Of a stretch of DNA of 64,000 bases, positions 23,533-32,899 are shown one piece after another. The stretch lies in contig ONII01000019.1 of NCBI GenBank assembly GCA_900317845.1, forward strand, positions 28,057 to 92,056, written 5' to 3'. Source of the stretch: an uncultured Bacteroidales bacterium. Lineage in GTDB: Bacteria; Bacteroidota; Bacteroidia; Bacteroidales; UBA932. A program made the position numbers and the translations under genes. Within the stretch, counting starts at the first letter, position 1. Each line of letters begins with the position of its first letter. Under the pieces are notes generated by a model, which ran no database searches, was not told where the DNA came from, and worked only from the letters and a program-made list of their open reading frames with translations.

Positions 23533-24713
23533 CGCAGATAATAGGCCTCCATGATGGCGTCGAAGAGCAGGTCTCCCACCAGTTTATAGCCATTGGGGGT
23601 GAAGTGAATCTTGTCCGACTGGGCCAGCCCGGCCTCTTCCCACTGGGCCATAGAACCGTAGCCGCCCATCACCTGGTACCAGTCCCAGAACACGCCGCCG
23701 CATTCCTCCGCCAGTTCGCGGAAAGCGGTTTCTGCGGCCTCGGTGTGGGGATTCACGCCCCGCTTGCGCATCCAGCTGTCGTTGATGCCGCTCATCAGGA
23801 TGGCACAGTTCGGGTTCACGCGGTGCACCTGGGCAATGAGCTGGCGGTAGTTGGACTTGAAGCGGCGGACGTCAAAATCGGCCCCTTGGATGTCGTTAAT
23901 GCCGATGGAGAAAATGACCAGGTCCGGCATTACGCGGCGAAGCTCGCTTTCCCAGAGGTCGCAGCGGAGCCAGGCCTGCGTGGAGGCACCGTTCACCCCG
24001 GCCTCGCTGAGTGAAAAACCGCCGCCCGACTTGTCCAGGTACAGGCCCCGGAGGGCGTACTGGCCCTGCCCGCTGAAACAAAGCTGGATCCAGTCCGTGT
24101 AATGCGGCAGGTCAAAGTGGCGGAAGCCTTGTGCGCCCACCCCGTGCAGCGTATCGCGCCCATTGACCAGCAGGAGGGGCTCCAGCGTGCCGTCGCCCAG
24201 GATATCGACCCGGTTGAAGGTGTATCGCTGCTGAAGGGTTGTGCGCTCGCGCGGTGCCAGGTCAATGATGACCCGGGCCGATGTATCCCGCGCCAGGGCC
24301 GCCATGCCGGTAAGGCCCAGGGGCTCGTCGGCAGGCTTGAGGCAGTTCGCGCTTTCCCAATGGCCAATGTAGGAGCTGTTGTAGCTGACGGGCGTATTGG
24401 TGCCTGCCGTGGCGAAGGGGAACACCAGACCCCGGCCGCCCTCAATGCCGTATCGGAGGCTCAGGAAGCGGCGGCGGAGACGGTCACTGAAGGTGCCGCC
24501 CTGCACATGGGAGCCGCCTACGTGGAGGACACGGACATCGCCACCGCCGGTGACGAGCAGGGTGTCCAGCTTCCGGCAAAAGCGCTGGAAATCGGCCGAT
24601 TCTCCCTGCAGCACGTTTTTATCCGTGCGGATGAAGGGATAACGCGGCAGACGGCGGCCCTCCAGCGGGAGCAGCGTCAATAGCAGAAGGATGGCTAGTA
24701 ATGCCCGCTTCAT
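23529..24713 (-). CDS. Exported SGNH/GDSL-family hydrolase or acetyltransferase (second of pair)
   Basis: The protein is 394 aa with a cleavable signal peptide (MKRALLAILLLLTLLPLEG). SGNH blocks visible are HVGGSHVQGG (nucleophile Ser), FSIGINDIQGADF, and the C-terminal DKIHFTPNGY carrying the Asp-x-x-His pair. It overlaps the MBOAT start by 4 bp and its own start overlaps the previous SGNH gene. In MBOAT-SGNH pairs the periplasmic SGNH protein puts the acetyl group on, or removes it from, a surface polysaccharide. It shares GGYGSMAQWEEAGL-like and HFTP segments with its neighbour, suggesting an old duplication. Confidence 0.85.
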   Translation of the reverse strand: MKRALLAILLLLTLLPLEGRRLPRYPFIRTDKNVLQGESADFQRFCRKLDTLLVTGGGDVRVLHVGGSHVQGGTFSDRLRRRFLSLRYGIEGGRGLVFPFATAGTNTPVSYNSSYIGHWESANCLKPADEPLGLTGMAALARDTSARVIIDLAPRERTTLQQRYTFNRVDILGDGTLEPLLLVNGRDTLHGVGAQGFRHFDLPHYTDWIQLCFSGQGQYALRGLYLDKSGGGFSLSEAGVNGASTQAWLRCDLWESELRRVMPDLVIFSIGINDIQGADFDVRRFKSNYRQLIAQVHRVNPNCAILMSGINDSWMRKRGVNPHTEAAETAFRELAEECGGVFWDWYQVMGGYGSMAQWEEAGLAQSDKIHFTPNGYKLVGDLLFDAIMEAYYLR

Positions 24714-26134
24714 GGCCGCATGGCGTTTTGCACCCGCTGGGCCGGAAGGGTTTTCCGGAGGGTGTAGAAGTCATAATAGGTAAGGAAGGAGCGCGACAGG
24801 GCGTCGCCCACCTTCTGGGCACCGGCGGGGGTGAAGTGAATGTAGTCCGGACCGGCATAGGGCGGATTGTGGCGCACCCACTGGGCCATGGAGTTTTCTC
24901 CGCCCATCATGCGGTAGAGGTCCCAGTAGGCGGCATCGTTCCGTAAGGCGGTGGCTTTCAGGGAGTCCACCAGTTCCGGCAGGTGCGGCCAGGTGACCAC
25001 GCGGCCATTCACGCTTTTGCCCATGTCGGACGGGCCGATAAAGAGGATTTTGGCCTGGGGTGCTACCTCGTGGAAATAGGCGATTTGTTTGGCGATTTGC
25101 TCCTGGTAGGGTTCAATCTGTTTGGCGCCGCGGATCATGGGCATCATGTTGCCGCCAAACTGCAGGATAATGAGGCGGGTGTCCGTTAGGGCGAAACTGT
25201 CTGTCATTAGCGGCTTGCTGATGCGGGTAAAAATGGTGCCCGAGCAGCCTCTGAGGGGCACATTGTCCACCGCTACGCCGGCGTTGCCATCGGCCCCGAT
25301 TCCATAGAGTTCTGCATTGCCCTGGAAGGTAAGGGTGGCTTTTTCCACCGGCTGGCTAAAGCGCCAGGTGAGGAGCGTTGTGCCATTGTCTCCTTTCCGG
25401 ACCTCCGGCTCGGGTTTGTCGGTGCCGGATGCCGCTTTTACCACCAAATTTTCCCCCTTGCCGTATAAAACGGAAACGCTTTCAAACGTTTTTACGCCTT
25501 CGCGTGCATTTTTGTTCTTGCTGCCGCGAAGGGTAAGGGTGCCGCTGCCCGTGAGCTGCACCACCTGCGCCAGGATGCCGTAGCGGTTGTGTCCGGCCCG
25601 CTGGGTGGTGGAATCGCCATACATGGTATACTGGGTGAAACTGCCGCTAGCCGCCTTGGAAATACTGGCCGAAGGAACGTTGCCCAGCGCCGGGAAAAGG
25701 CCCGTGCCGCTGCCGCCAAAGCGCTCCTGAAGGGCCTCCCGGAGGTCCTGGCTGATGCGGTCCAGCTCAATCTGGGAGTCTCCGTAGTGCACTACGCGCA
25801 CCAGGTGGTCCGTGGCCCCTTCCATCTGCCGGAAAACAGGGTCGAAGAAGCGGTAATCGTCACCGGGGAGGAAAATACGGTCCGGATTCTCGTAGAAGAA
25901 ACGACGGTAATAGCTGAGGGTATCGGCCTCCATCTTGAAACGGCTCTCTACGGCCATCAGGACGGAATCCACGTCCACTTTTTGCTCATGGGCGTCCCGC
26001 AGCGTGCGCTGGTAGGAAGCGAAACGCAGGTTCAGCGGTCCCAGATTAACACCGTCGGCCGGGGTTACCAACCACAGCAACCCCAGCAGCGCCATCACGC
26101 CCGCAATAAACGCCAGTACTTCCTTTGCCTTCAT
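24710..26134 (-). CDS. Membrane-anchored SGNH/GDSL-family hydrolase or acetyltransferase (first of pair)
   Basis: The protein is 474 aa with an uncleaved N-terminal membrane anchor (VLAFIAGVMALLGLLWLV). SGNH features are VVHYGDSQIE (nucleophile Ser), a central carbohydrate-binding-like beta region, LIILQFGGN (block III Asn), FIGPSDM, and DYIHFTPAGA near the C-terminus (Asp-x-x-His). It heads a three-gene cassette (SGNH-SGNH-MBOAT) with 4-bp overlaps throughout. The family is clear; whether it acts as transferase or esterase is not visible. Confidence 0.85.
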   Translation of the reverse strand: MKAKEVLAFIAGVMALLGLLWLVTPADGVNLGPLNLRFASYQRTLRDAHEQKVDVDSVLMAVESRFKMEADTLSYYRRFFYENPDRIFLPGDDYRFFDPVFRQMEGATDHLVRVVHYGDSQIELDRISQDLREALQERFGGSGTGLFPALGNVPSASISKAASGSFTQYTMYGDSTTQRAGHNRYGILAQVVQLTGSGTLTLRGSKNKNAREGVKTFESVSVLYGKGENLVVKAASGTDKPEPEVRKGDNGTTLLTWRFSQPVEKATLTFQGNAELYGIGADGNAGVAVDNVPLRGCSGTIFTRISKPLMTDSFALTDTRLIILQFGGNMMPMIRGAKQIEPYQEQIAKQIAYFHEVAPQAKILFIGPSDMGKSVNGRVVTWPHLPELVDSLKATALRNDAAYWDLYRMMGGENSMAQWVRHNPPYAGPDYIHFTPAGAQKVGDALSRSFLTYYDFYTLRKTLPAQRVQNAMRP

Positions 26135-26220
26135 AGAAGTGCAAAGGTACGGAAATTAATTGTAGCTACCAAAGGTGATGCGCTGGTTGCGGATGGTGTA
26201 GGGTACCGGCTTGCCGTCTT

Positions 26221-26973
26221 TCATGGCTGGGTGAGGACGCGGATGAGTTCCTTGGAAAAGTCCTCGTCCGTGGAGGAGAGGATGTGGATGTCCCGCAGCT
26301 TGCCGTCCTCCCCTACCGTGAACTCGTACTCCACCGTGGCTATTTTGTCTGCCATGGACTCCGAGTAGCGGAAGTTGGGGTGGATATAGACCTGGAAGAA
26401 GGAGGCGCCCTTGCCAAAAGTGGCCGGGGTATCGTAGGCGCCGTAGCCCAGGCTTTGCAGGAAGGCTTCGTCCTCCGCGGTTAGCGGCAAGGCGGGTTTC
26501 TGCGGCCGGGTGAGCTTGGCGGCATCGGCACTTTTGTAGGTTTTGCCCTGCTTGGTGGCTCCGCCGTTTTGCATAACGCCGATAAACACTTTACCGTCAG
26601 GATAATACAGCGTGTCCAGGCCATTGGCGCGGCCGCTGGAGAACTCTCCGCAAATGACAGCGCCTGTTGCCATGAACAGCCGGCCATAGCCCCGATACGC
26701 TCCCCGGACAAAGTTGCCCGTGTACACGCTGCCGTCGGCCTGGATGTGGATGCCCTTCCCGGAAGGGACCACTTTGTCGAATGTGCCCATGAACAGGCCC
26801 CGCTCCTTGTGGTACAGCTTCCCTTGCCCGGCGGGAAGTTCCCCTATATAGGTTCCCCAGTCCAAGCGCAAGGTATCCTGTGCGGGTGCGGGCTGTACCT
26901 CCTCCTGTAGCGGGGCCGCCTGCGCCGGGGTGGCGAGGACTGTGCAAACCAGCAGAATGACGAGCAGTGACAT
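26221..26973 (-). CDS. MORN-repeat protein with TonB-like C-terminus, frameshifted at the end
   Basis: The protein is 250 aa with a signal peptide (LLVILLVCTVLATPAQA). Residues 40-145 hold MORN-type repeats (GELPAGQGKLYHKERGLFMG, YTGNFVRGAYRGYGRLF, GEFSSGRANGLDTLYY). The last 60 residues (YIHPNFRYSESMADKIATVE, YEFTVGEDGKLRDIHIL) resemble the TonB C-terminal fold. It stops at LTQP just where that fold should continue. In the next frame the sequence carries on as MKDGKPVPYTIRNQRITF to a stop at 26156-26158, a good end for this domain. One base appears to be missing near 26224. Function is unknown. Confidence 0.75.
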   Translation of the reverse strand: MSLLVILLVCTVLATPAQAAPLQEEVQPAPAQDTLRLDWGTYIGELPAGQGKLYHKERGLFMGTFDKVVPSGKGIHIQADGSVYTGNFVRGAYRGYGRLFMATGAVICGEFSSGRANGLDTLYYPDGKVFIGVMQNGGATKQGKTYKSADAAKLTRPQKPALPLTAEDEAFLQSLGYGAYDTPATFGKGASFFQVYIHPNFRYSESMADKIATVEYEFTVGEDGKLRDIHILSSTDEDFSKELIRVLTQP

Positions 26974-26989
26974 AAGCGTTTCGTTTTTG

Positions 26990-27020
26990 CAAACTTACAA
27001 CTATTCTTCTACATTTCCAA
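26990..27020 (-). promoter_or_regulatory. Promoter for the MORN gene
   Basis: Minus strand: TTG (27018-27020), 20-bp spacer, TAAGTTTG (26990-26997), 17 bp before the ATG. Confidence 0.65.
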
Positions 27021-27359
27021 CCCGGCATCTCCTTACGCATTTTGCCCCCATTTCGCGTAATGCCATGCGGTTACCGCAACGGAGGACCGCTGTGGGCACG
27101 GTTTGGGGGTTAAACGCGCCGCTGGCGGGCCTAAAGGTCCGCCAGTGCTACGATTTGCCAGGGAAATGCGCCCGCAGCGGGCCTGTCCCGGGGAGATACA
27201 CTCGGCCTTTGGCCTCGGTATGACAAGGGTCATGCCCCGTCGGAGCGAAGCGACAAACGTGAGCACCTCGGGCACAAAAGCCCCTTCCCCGAGGGAAGGG
27301 GTTGGGGATGGGGTAACGTGAACGAAGTTGCGAAGCGAGGGGTTGTGCGATAGCGCAAC
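27021..27359. repeat. Gene-free gap with palindromic repeats
   Basis: No credible gene is seen. At 27193-27224 lies GAGATACACTCGGCC-TTT-GGCCTCGGTATGAC, facing a GTCATGCC unit at 27229 onward: an intergenic version of the composite repeat found inside murB. The rest holds short dyads such as CCCTTCCCC/GGGGAAGG-type runs (27281-27302) and GTTGTGCGATAGCGCAAC just downstream of the hppA stop. Confidence 0.6.
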
Positions 27360-29546
27360 TTAGTGCAGCATGACGGTGAGGCCGGCCATCACGATGCTCA
27401 CCATGCTCATGAGCTTGATGAGGATGTTCAGGGAAGGGCCGGAGGTGTCTTTGAAGGGGTCGCCCACGGTGTCGCCCACAATGGTGGCTTTATGGGCCGG
27501 GGAGTTTTTACCGCCATGGTGGCCTTCTTCCACGTACTTCTTGGCATTGTCCCAGGCACCGCCGGAGTTGGCCAGGAAGATGGCCAGCACAAAGCCTGCA
27601 CCCAGGCCGCCGGCCAGAAGGCCGATTACGCCCGCAGGACCCAGCAGCAAGCCCACAATCATGGGAACCACGATGGCCAACAGGGACGGGAAGATCATCT
27701 CGTGCTGGGCCGCCTTGGTGGAGATGCGCACGCAGGAAGTGTAGTCCGGGCGCTGCTTGCCTTCCAGGATACCCGCTATCTCGCGGAACTGCCGGCGCAC
27801 CTCAATCACCATTTTGGCAGCGGCGCGGCCCACGGCCTGCATGGTGAGGCCGCAGAACAGGAAGGCCATCATGGAGCCCACAAATATGCCCACCAGCACC
27901 TTGGGGTTCATCAGGGAGATGTCGTACATCTCTACAATGTCCGTAATGCTGGCGTTCATGGTGTCTACCGTGCGTCCGCCAATTTCCAGGACATGGCGTC
28001 CCACATGCTGCAGGCCAATCTTGAGTTCCTCGATGTAGGAAGCCAAGAGGGCCAGGGCGGTAAGTGCTGCGGAACCGATGGCAAAGCCCTTGCCGGTAGC
28101 GGCCGTGGTATTGCCCAGGGCATCCAGCACGTCGGTCTTTTCGCGCACGGAAGGATCCAGTTCGCTCATCTGGGCGTTGCCGCCGGCATTGTCTGCAATG
28201 GGACCGTAAGCGTCTGTGGCCAAGGTGATTCCCAGCGTGGAGAGCATGCCCACCGCCGCGATGGAGATGCCGTACAGACCCAGGCTCAGGGTCTCTGTGG
28301 AGAACACGAAGTCCGTAGCAAAGCCATAGGCCAGGAGGATGGCGGCGCAGATGGTGATTACGGGAATGGCCGTTGAGCGCATGCCCAGGCCCACGCCGTT
28401 GATTACCACGGTAGCGGAGCCCGTCTGTGCAGCCTCTGCCAGCTTTTGCGTGGGTTTATAGGAATGGGAGGTATAGAATTCCGTGATTTTGCCGATGATA
28501 ACGCCTGACAGCAGGCCGCTCACTACGCTCAGGGAGAGTTTCCACCAGTTGGGGAAGCCCAGCATGTAGAACACGCCGAACGAGAGCACGGCGATGAGCA
28601 CGGCCGCCAGGTTGGTGCCCACGGACAGAGACTTGAGGAGGTCCATCAGGCCGGCGCCTTCCTTGGTGCGTACCACGTAAATACCGATGATAGAGAGCAC
28701 TACGCCGATGGCAGCAATCACCATCGGAGCCAGAATGGCCCGCATCTGCACATCCGTACCCTCCGTAAAGAAGGCCGATGCGCCCAGCGCCATGGTGGCC
28801 AGGATGGAGCCGCAGTAGCTCTCGTACAGGTCTGCGCCCATACCGGCTACATCGCCCACGTTGTCGCCCACATTATCGGCAATGGTGGCGGGGTTGCGAG
28901 GGTCGTCCTCCGGGATGTCCTGTTCCACTTTACCCACAATGTCGGCCCCTACGTCGGCCGCTTTGGTATAGATGCCGCCGCCCACGCGGGCAAAGAGCGC
29001 CTGCGTGGAAGCGCCCATCCCGAAGGTGAGCATGGTGGTGGTGATGATGACCAGGTTCTGCGCATCCGTAGGGTCGTAGAAAATCTGGAGCACGCTCCAC
29101 CAGATGGCAATGTCCAGCAGGCCCAGGCCCACCACGGTGAGGCCCATGACGGCACCGCTGCGGAAGGCAATCTTAAGGCCGGCATTGAGGCTGCGCATGG
29201 TGGCATTGGCCGTGCGGGCCGATGCATACGTAGCGGTTTTCATGCCCACGAAGCCGGCCAGGCCGCTGAAGAAGCCGCCCGTAAGGAAGGCAAACGGCAC
29301 CCAGGGGTTCTGTACGCCAAAGCCATAGGCCAGCACGGCAAAAAGCGCCGCCAGGACAACGAAAACAATGATGACAACTTTGTACTGCTGCTTGAGGTAC
29401 GCCATGGCGCCCTCGCGCACGTACTGCGCGATTTCTTTCATGGTGGGCGTGCCTTCGCTTTCCTTCATCATCTGACGGAAGAAAATCCAGGCAAAAAGCA
29501 GCGCTATTACCGCTGCCACCGGCACCAGATAAAACAATGTGGTCAT
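27360..29546 (-). CDS. hppA: Membrane-bound pyrophosphatase, ion-pumping (K+-dependent type)
   Basis: The protein is 728 aa with about 16 membrane helices. It couples pyrophosphate hydrolysis to export of Na+ and/or H+ across the inner membrane. The substrate site is clear: DVGADIVGKVEQDIPEDDPRNPATIADNVGDNVGD, here split as DVGADIVGKVEQ and the DDPRNPATIADNVGDNVGD block, plus TDAYGPIADNAGG and a C-terminal NSGGAWDNAKKY and GDTVGDPFKDT. The cation-determining segment reads GNTTAATGKGFAIG: Ala rather than Lys at the key position marks the K+-dependent class. It lies 26 bp downstream of the dipeptidase gene and may share its transcript. Whether it pumps Na+ or H+ cannot be decided here. Confidence 0.96.
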   Translation of the reverse strand: MTTLFYLVPVAAVIALLFAWIFFRQMMKESEGTPTMKEIAQYVREGAMAYLKQQYKVVIIVFVVLAALFAVLAYGFGVQNPWVPFAFLTGGFFSGLAGFVGMKTATYASARTANATMRSLNAGLKIAFRSGAVMGLTVVGLGLLDIAIWWSVLQIFYDPTDAQNLVIITTTMLTFGMGASTQALFARVGGGIYTKAADVGADIVGKVEQDIPEDDPRNPATIADNVGDNVGDVAGMGADLYESYCGSILATMALGASAFFTEGTDVQMRAILAPMVIAAIGVVLSIIGIYVVRTKEGAGLMDLLKSLSVGTNLAAVLIAVLSFGVFYMLGFPNWWKLSLSVVSGLLSGVIIGKITEFYTSHSYKPTQKLAEAAQTGSATVVINGVGLGMRSTAIPVITICAAILLAYGFATDFVFSTETLSLGLYGISIAAVGMLSTLGITLATDAYGPIADNAGGNAQMSELDPSVREKTDVLDALGNTTAATGKGFAIGSAALTALALLASYIEELKIGLQHVGRHVLEIGGRTVDTMNASITDIVEMYDISLMNPKVLVGIFVGSMMAFLFCGLTMQAVGRAAAKMVIEVRRQFREIAGILEGKQRPDYTSCVRISTKAAQHEMIFPSLLAIVVPMIVGLLLGPAGVIGLLAGGLGAGFVLAIFLANSGGAWDNAKKYVEEGHHGGKNSPAHKATIVGDTVGDPFKDTSGPSLNILIKLMSMVSIVMAGLTVMLH

Positions 29547-29572
29547 AGTTATAGGTTATTAGTTGGTTTGTG

Positions 29573-31369
29573 CTATTTGTTCGCAGGCACCTTGATTACA
29601 TCGCCGTGCTCCTGCGCCACGGTATTTTTCCACAGTTCCGTGTAGCCGGGCCATTCCACGTGCGCCGGGATGCCCTCCGAGTATTCCGAGTGCTTGAAGG
29701 AACCGTCCTCGTTCTGCGGCTTCACATTACCGTCCATGAACTTCACCAGCAGCTCCGTTTCCAGGTTACGCCAGGCCACAAACTGCTCCTGGGCTGTTTT
29801 GATGCTGTAATCGCTCACATACTTAATCACCTTGGCGAAAGGCTGGCGGGACACCATTACATTGCCCTTAGCAGAGAGTTTCTTCTGCATCTTCACCGCC
29901 ACCTGGTTGTACATGACCACGGCCATGCTGTCTACCGAATGCACGCGGCGCTCCATCTGGTCGTACTCGAAGGCATCGGCCTTGGCGCGCACGTACGGCG
30001 CCATGATATTGTACATCTTGTAGCAGGCGTTGGAGATGCGGTTGTTAATCCAGAAAGAGGCGTCGGCCGAATAATGCAGCAGGTCTCCGTTGCCCACGCG
30101 GAAACAGTCCGGAACCTCCTGGATGGTGGTGTAGATGGGGGTGAGGTACGAGGTGGCGGCGTCGTCCGTGCCGAACCACAGGATGCCGCCCACCACGTCC
30201 GGGACGTAGTTGCGGGCCTGTCCCACCATCCAGAAACCGGTTTGCTGGGTGGCGATGGCGCGCTCATTGACGTAGGTGTTGCCTTCCGGATCCTGGAATT
30301 CCATGGGACGCCAGCGGTACGGAAGGGCGTTGCCGCCGGCACCGATGTCCTGGGTCATGTCCATGGGGGTGCCCTCGAAGTGGTCGCGCATGACATCGGC
30401 CACTTCCTTTACGCCCACCTTCTTGCGCGGGTACACGAACAGCGGGAAGTCGCCCTCCAAGTTGTTGCCCATCACGTAGTCCAGATACGCAAAGGCATCC
30501 CGCGTGACGGCGTTGCCGTTCTCGTCGTAGAAGGAGAACCAGCCCTGCGTGAGAATGTTGAAAGCGCTCCAGGCGCGGGCGTCGCAGCCGCGGACCGTGC
30601 CAAAATCGGCCGGATTATAGGCCTTCTTGAAGCTGAACTCGCTGTCCAGGCCGTCGAAGTAGCCCTTGCGGCGGGCAAACGTGATCACATCCGGGGCGTA
30701 GAGGCAGTTGTCGGGATCGTCCATGGGGAACTTGCCGATACGGGCCTGGTTGGCATGCGCGCAAATGGCGCCGTCCGGCACGCGGCGGGCCACCCAGACG
30801 ATGCCCTTGTTCATGTTGATGCCGTTGCGCATGCTCATGCCTTTGCCGATGAGTTCCATGATCCAGGCCTCGTTCTTATCGGCAATGGAGAAGGTTTCCC
30901 CCTCCGAGGCGTAGCCGTATTCATTGGCCAGCGCAACAATGATGTCGATGGCTTCGCGGGCCGTCTTGGCGCGCTGCAGGGTGATGTAGATGAGCGAACC
31001 GTAGTCGATACCGCCGTTTTTATCCATCAGTTCCTCGCGGCCGCCCCAGGTGGTTTCCGTGATGATGAGCTGGAACTCGTTCATGTTGCCCACCGTCTGG
31101 TAGGTGTGCGGAACCTGCTCAATTTCACCCAGATAGCGGTTGGTGTCCCACTCATAGACGGGGAGCATGGAACCAGCCTTCCAGTCTGCCGCGGGTTTGT
31201 AATAGAGTTCCCCGAACAGGTAATGGGAGTCTGCCGCGTAAGAGACCAGCACGGAGCCGTCCTTGCTGGCGCCGCGGCTCACGATTACGTTGGTGCAGGT
31301 GCTGCCTTCCACGGTGCCAAGGACCACGGCCAGGGCGGAAACGAACAATTTCAGGAGCGATTTTCTCAT
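29573..31369 (-). CDS. Exported C69-family dipeptidase
   Basis: The protein is 598 aa, an Ntn-hydrolase of peptidase family C69 (PepD-like). A signal-like N-terminus is followed by STCTNVIVSRGASKDGS; Cys 25 is the predicted catalytic nucleophile exposed after processing. Other family landmarks are NEFQLIITETTWGGREEL, EGETFSIADKNEAWIMELIG, and WVARRVPDGAICAHANQARI. It cleaves dipeptides, probably in the periplasm, supplying amino acids to a peptide-using bacterium. It is transcribed leftward, divergent from the small exported protein at 31432, and is followed 26 bp later by hppA. Confidence 0.92.
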   Translation of the reverse strand: MRKSLLKLFVSALAVVLGTVEGSTCTNVIVSRGASKDGSVLVSYAADSHYLFGELYYKPAADWKAGSMLPVYEWDTNRYLGEIEQVPHTYQTVGNMNEFQLIITETTWGGREELMDKNGGIDYGSLIYITLQRAKTAREAIDIIVALANEYGYASEGETFSIADKNEAWIMELIGKGMSMRNGINMNKGIVWVARRVPDGAICAHANQARIGKFPMDDPDNCLYAPDVITFARRKGYFDGLDSEFSFKKAYNPADFGTVRGCDARAWSAFNILTQGWFSFYDENGNAVTRDAFAYLDYVMGNNLEGDFPLFVYPRKKVGVKEVADVMRDHFEGTPMDMTQDIGAGGNALPYRWRPMEFQDPEGNTYVNERAIATQQTGFWMVGQARNYVPDVVGGILWFGTDDAATSYLTPIYTTIQEVPDCFRVGNGDLLHYSADASFWINNRISNACYKMYNIMAPYVRAKADAFEYDQMERRVHSVDSMAVVMYNQVAVKMQKKLSAKGNVMVSRQPFAKVIKYVSDYSIKTAQEQFVAWRNLETELLVKFMDGNVKPQNEDGSFKHSEYSEGIPAHVEWPGYTELWKNTVAQEHGDVIKVPANK

Positions 31370-31374
31370 CGTAT

Positions 31375-31406
31375 TTTGGACTTTTTCTGTTTATTGCGTA
31401 ATTTTG
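31375..31406 (+). promoter_or_regulatory. Promoter for the 31432-32897 genes
   Basis: TTTG (31375-31378), 20-bp spacer, TAATTTTG (31399-31406); transcription should start about 20 nt before the ATG at 31432. Confidence 0.7.
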
Positions 31407-31431
31407 TCACTTGACATTAGACTACAAAGGT

Positions 31432-31860
31432 ATGAAATTTTATCATTTATTGAGCGCTGTGCTTGCTTTATGCCTGTCGGTTTTGTCGGCAAAGGCCCAA
31501 AATGCCGGCCCCCAGACCCCTGAACAACAGGAAAAGCAAATGCTGGAGTTTGTGGACAAGGAGGTGCAGCGCCTGAGCACAATGCTGGAATTGGAGTACT
31601 GGCAGGAGTTCTATGTGGATTCCACCCTCACCCATGACCTCAAAGCCATGTCGGCAGAGCTGGAAAGCATGCAAAAAGCCAAAGTGGAAAACCGGGACCT
31701 GTACGTAACGGTGCAGGACAAGTGGATGCAGCAGATAGACAACAGCTACAAACGCTTTTTCACTCCGGAGCAGTGGGCCAAGTACTGGAAGAGCGGCGGC
31801 AAACGCGCCCAGGAAGCAAGAGACAAAAGAAACAACAAGAATACCAAGAAGAAAAAATAG
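31432..31860 (+). CDS. Small exported protein of unknown function upstream of pheS
   Basis: The protein is 142 aa from the ATG at 31432, which starts a signal peptide (MKFYHLLSAVLALCLSVLSAKAQ). The mature part is helical and highly charged: QQEKQMLEFVDKEVQRLSTM, then LELEYWQEFYVDSTLTHDLKAMS, and a Lys/Arg-rich tail (RAQEARDKRNNKNTKKKK). It resembles small periplasmic chaperone-like or Spy/CpxP-type helical proteins in composition, but I do not recognise a family. It sits 2 bp before pheS and shares its promoter, an arrangement worth noting for expression control of pheS. Confidence 0.75.
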   Translation: MKFYHLLSAVLALCLSVLSAKAQNAGPQTPEQQEKQMLEFVDKEVQRLSTMLELEYWQEFYVDSTLTHDLKAMSAELESMQKAKVENRDLYVTVQDKWMQQIDNSYKRFFTPEQWAKYWKSGGKRAQEARDKRNNKNTKKKK

Positions 31861-31862
31861 GC

Positions 31863-32897
31863 ATGAAAGAAGCGATTGAACAAATTTTCAAAGAGCTGGA
31901 AGAGCTCAAAGCGTCCTCCGCCAAGGAAGTGGAAGAAGCCCGTATCCGTTTTCTGGGCAAGAAGGGCGAAATTACCGCCCTTATGGATGAGTTCCGCACC
32001 GTAGCGCCGGAGCTCAAACGCGAGTATGGCCAGCGCCTGAACGAACTCAAAAAAACGGCAGCGGCCCGCATCGAGGAGCTCAAGGCCGCCGCGGAGGAAG
32101 CGGTGGTATCGGCCCTCCCCAAAGAGGACCTGAGTATGCCCGGCGACGCCCTTCCGCTGGGGTCCCGTCATCCGGTATCCATTGTGCGTCAGCAGATTGT
32201 GGACATTTTCCGCAAATTCGGCTACGACGTAGCGGAGGGTCCCGAGATTGAGGACGACTATCACGTATTCGAGGCCCTGAACTTCCCGCCCAACCATCCG
32301 GCCCGCGAGATGCAGGATACCTTCTTTGTGAGCACCGGCCACCTCAATCCCCTGCTCCTGCGCACGCACACCTCTTCCGTGCAGGTGCGCACCATGGAGT
32401 CCCAGTCCCTGCCCATCCGCGTGGTGTGCCCGGGACGCGTGTTCCGCAACGAGGCCATATCGGCCCGTGCCCACTGCATCTTCCACCAGGTGGAGGGCCT
32501 CTACATTGACAAGGACGTTACCTTTGCCGATCTCAAGCAGGCCATCCTGCTCTTTGCGCGGGAGATGTTCGGCCCGGACACCCAGATTCGCATGCGCCCC
32601 TCCTACTTCCCCTTCACGGAGCCGTCGGCAGAGGTAGACGTGAGCTGCAACATTTGCAAGGGCAAGGGCTGCAACATTTGCAAGGGTACCGGCTGGCTGG
32701 AGATTATGGGCTGCGGCATGGTAGACCCTAATGTGCTCAAAGCCAGCGGGATAGACCCGTCGCAGTATAGCGGCTTTGCCTTTGGGATGGGCGTGGAGCG
32801 CATTGCCATGCTCAAGTGGCAGGTGAACGACCTCAGGCACTACTTCGAGAACGACATGCGCTTCCTCTCCGAGTTCGCCACCGCAACGGAAGTGTAA
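31863..32897 (+). CDS. pheS: Phenylalanine--tRNA ligase alpha subunit
   Basis: The protein is 344 aa; with the beta subunit (pheT, not in this window) it forms the tetramer that charges tRNA-Phe. The N-terminal coiled coil (KEAIEQIFKELEELKASSAK) is followed by the class II core: motif 1 region VRQQIVDIFRKFGYDVAEGP, motif 2 VFRNEAISARAHCIFHQVEG, and motif 3 GFAFGMGVERIAMLKW. Before motif 3 there is a Cys-rich insertion, CNICKGKGCNICKGTGW, a probable zinc ribbon common in Bacteroidetes PheS. I chose the ATG at 31863 since upstream in-frame sequence overlaps the previous gene. Confidence 0.96.
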   Translation: MKEAIEQIFKELEELKASSAKEVEEARIRFLGKKGEITALMDEFRTVAPELKREYGQRLNELKKTAAARIEELKAAAEEAVVSALPKEDLSMPGDALPLGSRHPVSIVRQQIVDIFRKFGYDVAEGPEIEDDYHVFEALNFPPNHPAREMQDTFFVSTGHLNPLLLRTHTSSVQVRTMESQSLPIRVVCPGRVFRNEAISARAHCIFHQVEGLYIDKDVTFADLKQAILLFAREMFGPDTQIRMRPSYFPFTEPSAEVDVSCNICKGKGCNICKGTGWLEIMGCGMVDPNVLKASGIDPSQYSGFAFGMGVERIAMLKWQVNDLRHYFENDMRFLSEFATATEV

Positions 32898-32899
32898 GG

